Below, in pieces: positions 8,317 to 15,748 of a DNA stretch of 64,000 nucleotides. The DNA lies in the NCBI GenBank assembly GCA_025699025.1, contig JAILWJ010000001.1, positions 354,488 through 418,487 of the forward strand. The letters are read 5' to 3'. The position numbers were made by a program, and so were the translations under genes. Within the stretch, counting starts at the first letter, position 1; each line of letters begins with the position of its first letter. The stretch is from Nitrosarchaeum sp. Its GTDB lineage: Archaea > Thermoproteota > Nitrososphaeria > Nitrososphaerales > Nitrosopumilaceae. Below the pieces are notes generated by a model. That model was not told the DNA's origin and made no database searches. It saw nothing but the letters and a program-made list of their open reading frames with translations.

Positions 8317-9918
8317 ATGGTGTCGAAAAAATCTTCAAAATCAAAAGAACCCGAAAAGAAAATTTTCACTGATTCAAATTTCCCTGTAAAGAGAATTTAT
8401 CAAAAATCTTCTAAAAAGTATGTGTCTGAAGATTCTGGAAAATATCCATTTACTAGAGGCATTCATCCTGGGATGTATCGTGATCGATTTTGGACAATGC
8501 GCCAGTATTCTGGGTTTGGAGATGCCAAACTCACAAACGAACGTTTCAAATTCATGCTTGAAAAAGGACAAACTGGTCTTAGTATGGCCTTTGATCTCCC
8601 TACTCAAATAGGATATGATCCTGATTCTCCTCAAGCAGAAGGTGAAGTTGGCAAGGTTGGCGTATCTATTGCGTCTCTTAAAGATATGATGACTGCATTT
8701 GACGGTATTCCACTCGGTAAAGTTAGTTCTTCCATGACTATCAACTCTACTGCATCAACACTTCTTGCATACTATATTGCAGTGGGTGAATCACAAGGAT
8801 TCAAAAGTGAACAACTCCGAGGAACTACACAAAACGATATTCTCAAGGAATACATTGCAAGAAACACGTACATCTATCCACCACAACCATCCATGAGATT
8901 AATAGGTGACATGATTGGTTATTGTGCACAAAAAGTTCCTCAATGGTATCCTGTATCAATATCTGGCTATCATATGAGGGAAGCTGGTTGCACTGCCACT
9001 CAGGAAGTTGCATTTACGCTTGCAAACGCCATTGCATATATTCAGACATGTCTTGATCGTGGTTTGAAAATTGATGATTTTGCACCTAGGCTATCATTTT
9101 TCTTTTGTTGCACAATTGAGTTCTTTGAAGAGGTTGCAAAATTCAGAGTTGCAAGAAAGGTGTATGCAAAAATTCTAAAAGAAATGTTTCACGCAAAAGA
9201 TCCAAAATCCATGCAACTAAAATTCCATACCCAAACAAGTGGGGAATCTCTTACTGCTCAACAACCTGATAACAACATTGTTAGAGTTGCAATTCAAACA
9301 ATGGCTGCCGTCATGGGTGGTACACAATCGCTTCATACGAACTCTCGCGATGAAGCACTTGCATTGCCCACACAAGAATCTGCAAAGATTGCATTGAGAA
9401 CTCAACAAATTGTTGCTCATGAGAGCGGCATTACTAAGACAGCTGATCCAATGGGTGGTTCTTATTATCTTGAAGATCTTTGTGCTCAAATTGAAGACGG
9501 CGTGTGGAAATATCTTAAAAAGATTCAGAAAATGGGTGGTTCTGTAAAAGCCATTGAGAAAGGATTTTTCCAATCTGAAATAAGACAAAATGCTTATCGT
9601 CTAAAGAAAGAGGCTGATGATGGAGAGAGAATTCTGGTTGGTGTTAACAAGTATGTGGAAAAGGAAGTGCAACCTGAATTGTTACGTATAGATGATCGAA
9701 TTGAAATTCAACAAAAGAAGGATCTCAAAAAACTTAGATCATCCCGTGATTCAAAGAAAGTCGAAAAAGCCTTGTCTTCTATGAAAAGCGCTGCAGACAC
9801 TGATGAAAATCTAATGCCATACATTATTTCTGCTGCAAAGGCATATGCCACTACCGGTGAAATCAGCAATACGTTTAGAGAAGTTTTTGGAGAATATCGT
9901 CCAAAAGAGGTCTTTTAA
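8317..9918 (+). CDS. mcmA1: Methylmalonyl-CoA mutase, large (substrate-binding) subunit
   Basis: The 533-residue TIM-barrel subunit binds the CoA ester and, with the separate B12 subunit encoded at 3.8-4.2 kb, interconverts methylmalonyl-CoA and succinyl-CoA. Recognisable segments include FDLPTQIGYDPDSPQ near residue 91, RGTTQNDILKEY near 168, and QTSGESLTAQQP and GGTQSLHTNS in the second half. Its length matches enzymes lacking the fused cobalamin domain. It follows meaB by 7 bp. In Thaumarchaeota this reaction serves carbon fixation in the 3-hydroxypropionate/4-hydroxybutyrate cycle. Confidence 0.96.
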   Translation: MVSKKSSKSKEPEKKIFTDSNFPVKRIYQKSSKKYVSEDSGKYPFTRGIHPGMYRDRFWTMRQYSGFGDAKLTNERFKFMLEKGQTGLSMAFDLPTQIGYDPDSPQAEGEVGKVGVSIASLKDMMTAFDGIPLGKVSSSMTINSTASTLLAYYIAVGESQGFKSEQLRGTTQNDILKEYIARNTYIYPPQPSMRLIGDMIGYCAQKVPQWYPVSISGYHMREAGCTATQEVAFTLANAIAYIQTCLDRGLKIDDFAPRLSFFFCCTIEFFEEVAKFRVARKVYAKILKEMFHAKDPKSMQLKFHTQTSGESLTAQQPDNNIVRVAIQTMAAVMGGTQSLHTNSRDEALALPTQESAKIALRTQQIVAHESGITKTADPMGGSYYLEDLCAQIEDGVWKYLKKIQKMGGSVKAIEKGFFQSEIRQNAYRLKKEADDGERILVGVNKYVEKEVQPELLRIDDRIEIQQKKDLKKLRSSRDSKKVEKALSSMKSAADTDENLMPYIISAAKAYATTGEISNTFREVFGEYRPKEVF

Positions 9919-10557
9919 TTAGACTTGAATTTATTTTAATTGAATAATTTATTTTGTGAATATTTGTTTTAAGAACTGATTTCGTATTATTTTTTGTAAT
10001 TTACTATCTTGTTGGTTTTTTATATTTTTGATCCGTTTGATTATATAGTAAATGAATGTGTAACGTATATTTTGTTATACTTTATTTTTGTACTGCTTAA
10101 ATCTACTCTATCTCTGTTTTGTTACACGGATTAGTTGTAATTGGTCTATGTTGATGATATTTTGACATAAAACAATGTTTTAAAAAATTTGTTTTTTTAA
10201 TTTGTTGTATGTATTTGTGTGTCTAGCAATGAAATATGAATAATGAAAAAACGTTTTGAACAACTTGGATCTAATCCATTTGTTTCGAGTGTGCAACCTT
10301 GGTTATTGGGTTTGCAAGTATCAGTTTTTTGGTCTGATTGAATCTGGATTTTTTGCCAGATAGTGATACATGCACAGTTGGTCTGTGCCACATCTACAGT
10401 TCATAGTTCTGCAAAATAATACTAGTATAAAAAAATTTCACTTAACATATTCGATCTCATTTCAACCGTTTTTTTCAGTGAATCCAAACGATCTGACCCC
10501 TCTGATCGACCAAAACACTCTAGTTTACTAGTCTGATCTTACCTTTGAGGTCAAAAT
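9919..10557. other. 639-bp AT-rich gap without a convincing gene
   Basis: The stretch is strongly AT-rich with long T-runs just after the mutase gene, suitable as termination signals. The only longer frame (10197-10391, minus) is low-complexity and unlike a protein. Two small palindromes containing ACTAG occur at 10420-10427 and 10520-10531 (CTAGTTTACTAG); the second is 27 bp before the next gene and may be part of its promoter. No RNA gene could be recognised. Confidence 0.5.
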
Positions 10558-10866
10558 TTGAATCCTTTATTCCAGCTAAGCACAAGAAATTATGGGGCAG
10601 AACTGCCTTTGGTGACTCAAGCACTAACTGCTTTGAGTCTGGAATGTGATGTCAAAAATGGATTTACAATAGGGGAGCCATTTCAGAAGTTTGGGTGGAC
10701 ATTTTTTAATATTCAGATCAGTGAGAAACTTGCTGAAATTATTGAAAAATCTGGAATGATGGAAGGTGTATTGGGATTTAAGATTGGAGAACAAATGACT
10801 AATTTCATTGGTCATTATCTGGAGACTAAAGGCAGCTCTGTAAGAATAAAGAAAATTGATTACTGA
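10558..10866 (+). CDS. Conserved-looking hypothetical protein, 102 residues
   Basis: The gene begins at TTG and lies 55 bp before the epimerase gene in the same direction. The product is a soluble alpha/beta protein, with no transmembrane segment and no cluster of cysteines. I do not recognise the family. Its proximity to methylmalonyl-CoA epimerase is the only functional hint, and a short TATA-like stretch before the epimerase suggests that gene can also be transcribed alone. Confidence 0.55.
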   Translation: MNPLFQLSTRNYGAELPLVTQALTALSLECDVKNGFTIGEPFQKFGWTFFNIQISEKLAEIIEKSGMMEGVLGFKIGEQMTNFIGHYLETKGSSVRIKKIDY

Positions 10867-10921
10867 TGTCTCGTGTGAAAAATAAAACCAATTAATACTG
10901 TTATTTCTTTAGATTTTTGAG

Positions 10922-11317
10922 ATGAAAATTGATCATATTGCAATTGCAGTAAACAACGTTGAGGAATCCGCCAAAATCTATCAGGTGGCTTTGGGCGTAG
11001 ATGATGTTGAATTTGAAACTGTTGAAACTGAAGGTGTCAAAGTGGCAATACTTCATCTTGAAAATGGTAGGATTGAATTAATGCAGCCAACAAACGACAA
11101 CAGCCCGATTAAAAAATTTCTGGATAAAAAAGGACAAGGCCTGCATCATTTGGCTCTGGAAACTGACAATATTGAAGGAGAGGTTTCCAGAATGGAAGGT
11201 TGTGGCATACAGTTTCTGGGAAACATCCGACCCGGATCTGCGGGAACTAAGGTTACTTTCATTCATCCAAAGTCGTTACATGGTGTTTTGGCAGAGCTGT
11301 GTTCCCATCCAAAATGA
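10922..11317 (+). CDS. mce: Methylmalonyl-CoA epimerase
   Basis: Interconverts (S)- and (R)-methylmalonyl-CoA, supplying the isomer used by the mutase. The 131-residue protein has the two beta-alpha-beta-beta-beta modules of the vicinal-oxygen-chelate fold, with likely metal ligands His5 (MKIDHIAIAV), His in GLHHLALE near residue 76 and Glu in GVLAELC near 127. Length and motifs match the family closely. Together with mcmA1, mcmA2 and meaB it completes the methylmalonyl-to-succinyl-CoA module of the carbon fixation cycle within 7.5 kb. Confidence 0.93.
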   Translation: MKIDHIAIAVNNVEESAKIYQVALGVDDVEFETVETEGVKVAILHLENGRIELMQPTNDNSPIKKFLDKKGQGLHHLALETDNIEGEVSRMEGCGIQFLGNIRPGSAGTKVTFIHPKSLHGVLAELCSHPK

Positions 11318-11338
11318 TTTAATTGTCTACTGTTTACA

Positions 11339-11896
11339 CTATTCCATCATTTTCAGAGTGTCTGATGCAGTAATTATCCCTATTATCTTTGATTTTTTTG
11401 AAACTAGAATGCATTTTGAGTATCTGATCAGTGGAACTAAAACATTTGCTGGTGTATTGTAATCTACTATTGGCGGTACAGATTCCATGGTGTCTGCTAA
11501 CTTTGCATTTTTGAGTTCTGCTTCTCCTACATCTGCTAAGTGTTTTACAATACCATCTTCTGATACCATCCCTACGACATCTTGATCACTAAATACTGGA
11601 ATTTGACTGATTGATAATTGATGCATCAATTTTATTGCATCATGCAGCGTGTTGGTTGGTTTTAGTTTTACAATATCTTTACTACAAAAATCCCCTGCAG
11701 TATGAGATGATGATTTTCCCTCCAAACTTGCAAGGCTGTCGAATATTCTTTTTGCAGTTTCGTAGCTTGGCTGACTTCTTCCCGATTCAATCTGATTAAT
11801 CATTGACGTGCTAACTCCTGTCATTGTGGCTAGTTTTTTTTGTGTAATTCCAATTTTGAGTCTCATTTGTTTTATCGCATCAATTCTTGGCAGCAA
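11339..11896 (-). CDS. XRE-type HTH regulator with two CBS domains
   Basis: The N-terminal part is a lambda-repressor-like helix-turn-helix (MRLKIGITQKKLATMTGVS followed by MINQIESG), and the remainder holds a pair of CBS motifs (DAIKLMHQLSISQIPVF and NVLVPLIRYSKCILV). CBS pairs usually bind adenine nucleotides or related ligands, so this may sense energy state. I prefer the TTG at 11896; the frame extends to an ATG at 12016, but that would overlap the ppdK gene by 77 bp. The position directly after ppdK, in the same direction, suggests it could regulate that gluconeogenic enzyme; this is inference. Confidence 0.83.
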   Translation of the reverse strand: MLPRIDAIKQMRLKIGITQKKLATMTGVSTSMINQIESGRSQPSYETAKRIFDSLASLEGKSSSHTAGDFCSKDIVKLKPTNTLHDAIKLMHQLSISQIPVFSDQDVVGMVSEDGIVKHLADVGEAELKNAKLADTMESVPPIVDYNTPANVLVPLIRYSKCILVSKKSKIIGIITASDTLKMME

Positions 11897-11939
11897 TTCG
11901 CTATAACATGATGGAACTTGTTTTAAAATCTGCTGTTGG

Positions 11940-14720
11940 TTATCTTTTCTTTGATTTTTTCTTTTTGGATGTGCTTTTTGATATTTTTGCACTCCTTCTG
12001 AGGCTCTTTTTAGCATGTTTCTTTGATGTGTTTCTTTCTGACTTTCTTTTTGGTTTGTTCTTTTTTGATGATTTCTTTGGTTGTTCCAATGCTGCCTGTG
12101 CTGCTGCCACTATTGCAATTGGAATTCTGTGCGGTGATGCACTCACATAACTTAATCCTACATTGTGACAGAATTTGATCGAGTTTGGATCTCCACCGTG
12201 CTCTCCACAAATTCCAATCTCCATGGTTGGTTTTACACTACGCCCGTTAGTAATTCCTATCTTCATTAGGCTGCCCACTCCATTAACATCAATTGACTGG
12301 AATGGGTTTCTCTCCAAAATTTCTTTGTCCATGTATTCTGGAAGAAACTTTCCTTCAACATCTTCACGGCTAAAACTAAATGTTCCTTGTGTTAAATCAT
12401 TTGTTCCAAAGCTGAAAAACTCTGCGGTATCTGCAAGTTCATTTGAAGTCAGTGCCGCTCTAACTACTTCGATCATGGTTCCGAAATTAATCTTTAGTTT
12501 CATTTTGTATTTTTCTTCCATCTCTTTTTTGATTCTGTCGTAAATCCTCTTGATATGGTTTAACTCTGTAATGCTACTAATCTGGGGAACCATAATTTGT
12601 GGATGTGTGTCTGCATTCTTTTTTGCCAGCTCTGCCGCAGCTTCAAAAACAGCTCGAATCTGCATCTCGTAAATCTCAGGATATGTGATTCCTACTCTTA
12701 CCCCTCTGTGTCCCATCATCGGATTTATCTCTGCTAACTCTTTTGCTCTTTTTAGAATGATTTTTGCCTTCTCAGCTTGTTCTTTTTCGTTTCTTGATTC
12801 TAGCCTGTGAATGGTTTCAGCCAATTCTTCTGGATTTGGTAAGAATTCATGCAGCGGTGGATCTAGCAGTCTGATTGTCACTGGATATCCTTCCATTGCC
12901 TGTAAGATTTCGATGAAATCACTTTTTTGTAATTCTCCTAATTTGTTGAGCACTTTCTTTCTATCTTCAATATTTTCTGCCATGATCATGTCTACAAAAA
13001 GGCCAATCCTATCACTACCGTTAAACATCCTCTCTGTCCTACACAATCCTATTCCCTGTCCTCCAAATTCACGTGCTAATTTGGCGCCCTCTGGAGTATC
13101 GGCATTTGCTCTAATTCCGATCTTCTTTGCTTTTTGTGCCCATTCTAAAATTGTCTTGAAATCCTGAGTGATCTTTGGTTCTATGGTTGGAACCTCTCCG
13201 ATAAACACTGAACCTGTGCTGCCGTCAATTGTAATTGCATCCCCTTCACGTACAATTTTGCCGTCGACACTGCACTGTTTATTGTCATAATCTATTTTCA
13301 AATCTGAACACCCTACGATGCATGGTTTTCCCATTCCTCTTGCCACTACTGCGGCATGCGATGTTTTCCCACCCCTGCTTGTTAGGATTCCAACTGATTC
13401 AAAAAATGCAGGTACGTCTTCTGGTTTTGTTTCTTCCCTGATCAGGATAACTTTGGCACCGTTTTCTCCCATTGCTGTTGCCCTCTTTACATTGAACACT
13501 GCTATGCCGCTTGCAGCTCCTGGAGATGCTGCAATCCCTTTTGCCAATTGAGTAAAGTTCTTTATTGCTTCTGAATCAATTGTTCTATGTAGTAGTTGCT
13601 CTAATTGCTCTGCATGCAGCCTTGTTATGGCCCTGTTTTTATCAATTAGTCTTTCTTTTACCATATCTACTGATGTTTTTACCATTCCTACAGCATTCAT
13701 CTTTGCATTTCTTGTCTGTAGTAGGTAGAATCTTCCTTGTTCAATAGTAAATTCGATATCTTGTGGCTCTTTGTAGTGCTTTTCTAATTTTTCACATGTT
13801 TTAACTAGCTGCTTGTATGATTCAGGAAGTTCATTTTTCATTCCATCTACTTGTTTTCCTGTTCTTACTCCTGCTACTACGTCTTCTCCTTGTGCATTGA
13901 TGAGATATTCACCATAAATATGGCGTGACCCGTCTCCTGGATTCCTTGTAAATACAACCCCTGTGGCACTATCATTTCCCATGTTTCCAAATGCCATCGA
14001 TACGACATTTACCGCAGTGCCATCTGCAATGTCTTTGGTGATGTTGTTTTTCTCTCTATATACAAGGGCTCTTTCCCCCATCCAACTTCCAAAGACTGCT
14101 TTTATTGCGAGTTCTAATTGTTCAGTTGGATCTGATGGGAATTTTCTTCCTGTGTGTTGTTCGCAAATCTGCTTGTACTGGATTACTACTTCTTTTAGTG
14201 ATTCTTCGCTTAAATCACTGTCTGCTTCAACATTTTGTTTTTTCTTTGCTGCATTTAACACGTCGTCGAATTTCTTGTCCTCTACTCCAAATACCACTTT
14301 GCCGAACAGTTGAATGAATCTTCTGTAAGAATCCCATGCAAATCTTGGGTTTTTACTTTTTTCAGTCAATCCAATGATTGTCTCTTCGTTTAATCCCAAG
14401 TTCAATATTGTATCCATCATGCCTGGCATGGATATTGCCGCCCCTGATCTAACTGATACTAGTAGTGGGTTTGTTTTGGAATTCCATTTTTTTCCTGTCT
14501 TTTTTTCAATCTTTGCGATGTTCTTTTTTACCTCTGCCATGAGTGTTTTTGGCAGTTTTTTGTTATTTTCGTAATACCTTTTACAAACTTCAGTTGTAAT
14601 TGTAAATCCTGGTGGTACTGGCAGCTTTAATCTGGTCATTTCACACAGACCCGCACCTTTTCCTCCTAGGAGTTTCTTATTTTTGCCATCTCCTTCGTCA
14701 AAAGAATAAACTTGCTTCAT
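11940..14720 (-). CDS. ppdK: Pyruvate, phosphate dikinase
   Basis: Catalyses reversible formation of PEP, AMP and PPi from pyruvate, ATP and phosphate; in autotrophic Thaumarchaeota it feeds gluconeogenesis. The 926-residue protein has the N-terminal ATP-grasp domain (KLLGGKGAGLCEM at the start), the swivelling domain with catalytic His in SRGGKTSHAAVVARGMGKPC near residue 454, and the C-terminal PEP domain ending in GICGEHGGDP. Beyond the usual end it carries about 48 residues made mostly of Lys, Ser and Arg. This tail is unusual and lies where the downstream regulator frame could begin. It precedes the triosephosphate isomerase gene product functionally and is 34 bp from it. Confidence 0.95.
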   Translation of the reverse strand: MKQVYSFDEGDGKNKKLLGGKGAGLCEMTRLKLPVPPGFTITTEVCKRYYENNKKLPKTLMAEVKKNIAKIEKKTGKKWNSKTNPLLVSVRSGAAISMPGMMDTILNLGLNEETIIGLTEKSKNPRFAWDSYRRFIQLFGKVVFGVEDKKFDDVLNAAKKKQNVEADSDLSEESLKEVVIQYKQICEQHTGRKFPSDPTEQLELAIKAVFGSWMGERALVYREKNNITKDIADGTAVNVVSMAFGNMGNDSATGVVFTRNPGDGSRHIYGEYLINAQGEDVVAGVRTGKQVDGMKNELPESYKQLVKTCEKLEKHYKEPQDIEFTIEQGRFYLLQTRNAKMNAVGMVKTSVDMVKERLIDKNRAITRLHAEQLEQLLHRTIDSEAIKNFTQLAKGIAASPGAASGIAVFNVKRATAMGENGAKVILIREETKPEDVPAFFESVGILTSRGGKTSHAAVVARGMGKPCIVGCSDLKIDYDNKQCSVDGKIVREGDAITIDGSTGSVFIGEVPTIEPKITQDFKTILEWAQKAKKIGIRANADTPEGAKLAREFGGQGIGLCRTERMFNGSDRIGLFVDMIMAENIEDRKKVLNKLGELQKSDFIEILQAMEGYPVTIRLLDPPLHEFLPNPEELAETIHRLESRNEKEQAEKAKIILKRAKELAEINPMMGHRGVRVGITYPEIYEMQIRAVFEAAAELAKKNADTHPQIMVPQISSITELNHIKRIYDRIKKEMEEKYKMKLKINFGTMIEVVRAALTSNELADTAEFFSFGTNDLTQGTFSFSREDVEGKFLPEYMDKEILERNPFQSIDVNGVGSLMKIGITNGRSVKPTMEIGICGEHGGDPNSIKFCHNVGLSYVSASPHRIPIAIVAAAQAALEQPKKSSKKNKPKRKSERNTSKKHAKKSLRRSAKISKSTSKKKKSKKR

Positions 14721-14753
14721 TTTTTACGATTATCAAGTCCGAAAAAGGGGGTA

Positions 14754-15410
14754 TTAAACCATTGACTTGGCAAAATCTGACATTATCTTATTCCAGTTTT
14801 TTGCCTTGATTATTCCACTTGCAACTAGGATTCCCTTTGATCCAAGTTCTATTGCTTTTGCAACATCCTCTCCTGATACAATACCTGCCCCACAAAGAAG
14901 TTGTGTGTTATTCTTTGCTTCTTTTACTACTTTTGCAGCTTTTGTTATTATCTCGGGTTTTTCCTTTGATATTGCTTTACCAGATCCTATTAACTCGGGT
15001 GGCTCTATTGCAATATAATCTGGATTTAGTTTTACGTACTTCCTTGCCTCTGCTACGTCTTTGACACATAAAACTGAAATCATTTTTAAATCTCGTAATT
15101 TTAAAACCAGTTTTTCGATTTCTTTACTTTGAATTCTATGTTCACTATGATTGATGAGCGAACCGCTAATTTTTGACTTTTTTAGTAATTCTGGCACAAC
15201 AAATCCTGTTGTACTTCCAACTCTGGAATCATCAACATGTTGGGCCAATATTGGGATTGTATTCTTTGAAACTATTCCTAAGAGATGCTGCGGTGGCGCA
15301 ACTGCAATTTTTACTTTGTGTTTTTTTGAAACCATCTCTGCAGTTTTTACAAACTTGATGATTTTGTCTCCTGAAATCTCTTCGTAGTTCTTACAATTGA
15401 TTATGAACAT
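14754..15410 (-). CDS. tpiA: Triosephosphate isomerase, archaeal type
   Basis: Interconverts dihydroxyacetone phosphate and glyceraldehyde 3-phosphate. The 218-residue length is typical for the short archaeal tetrameric form. Catalytic residues are visible: Asn5 and Lys7 in INCKNY, His88 in INHSEHR and Glu136 in AIEPPELIGSG; the phosphate loop GAGIVSG and the late GILVASG follow. It is transcribed ahead of ppdK with a 33-bp gap, so both may form a gluconeogenic unit. Confidence 0.95.
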   Translation of the reverse strand: MFIINCKNYEEISGDKIIKFVKTAEMVSKKHKVKIAVAPPQHLLGIVSKNTIPILAQHVDDSRVGSTTGFVVPELLKKSKISGSLINHSEHRIQSKEIEKLVLKLRDLKMISVLCVKDVAEARKYVKLNPDYIAIEPPELIGSGKAISKEKPEIITKAAKVVKEAKNNTQLLCGAGIVSGEDVAKAIELGSKGILVASGIIKAKNWNKIMSDFAKSMV

Positions 15411-15433
15411 TCTTTCTTTGAAACTATTCCATT

Positions 15434-15742
15434 CTATTTAATCCTTGATTGAAATTGACCGTTTGCTTTTGATGTTGTGTCGTATTTTTTTTTCATTGCT
15501 AACACTATCATCATTAAAACTATTGCCGCAATATTTGTGCCTACTATGAACACATCTGATACAACTATGCCATAAACCAGCCACAAAATTGCACCTCCTG
15601 AAATAAGGATCATTAGATATTTTGAAACATCTTTGAGGCTTTTTGTCTTGTATCCCTTGATTATTTGCTCTATCCATCCTGATAGAATCAGAACTCCTGC
15701 AGCAATTCCTAGGATTGTCAATATGGTTCCGTTTATTTCCAT
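15434..15742 (-). CDS. SemiSWEET/PQ-loop family small membrane protein
   Basis: The 102-residue protein has three membrane segments (about 7-25, 42-60 and 66-85), with a PQ-loop-like region GWIEQIIKGYKTKSLKDVS between the first two. This matches the half-transporter SemiSWEET layout, which works as a dimer to move sugars or other small solutes down a gradient. The usual Pro-Gln pair is replaced by Glu-Gln. Position between tpiA and polB is probably incidental. Solute is unknown. Confidence 0.75.
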   Translation of the reverse strand: MEINGTILTILGIAAGVLILSGWIEQIIKGYKTKSLKDVSKYLMILISGGAILWLVYGIVVSDVFIVGTNIAAIVLMMIVLAMKKKYDTTSKANGQFQSRIK

Positions 15743-15748
15743 ACAGAC

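Noticed and set aside
10197-10391. 64-residue minus-strand frame in the gap after the mutase gene
   Set aside because: Polar, low-complexity composition, no motif, no promoter and no neighbour overlap; looks like chance.
10470-10505. Hairpin with CGATC and GATCG around 10 bp before a hypothetical gene
   Set aside because: Only 5 bp of pairing in an AT-rich gap; too weak to call an element.
11897-12016. N-terminal extension of the XRE-CBS regulator
   Set aside because: It would overlap ppdK by 77 bp and reads as an antisense-free shifted copy of the same Lys/Arg-rich region; the TTG at 11896 leaves a full HTH domain.
11887-12150. Hydrophobic Phe-rich plus-strand frame opposite the ppdK tail
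   Set aside because: It is the antisense reading of Lys-rich codons (AAA/AAG read as TTT/CTT) and has no independent support.
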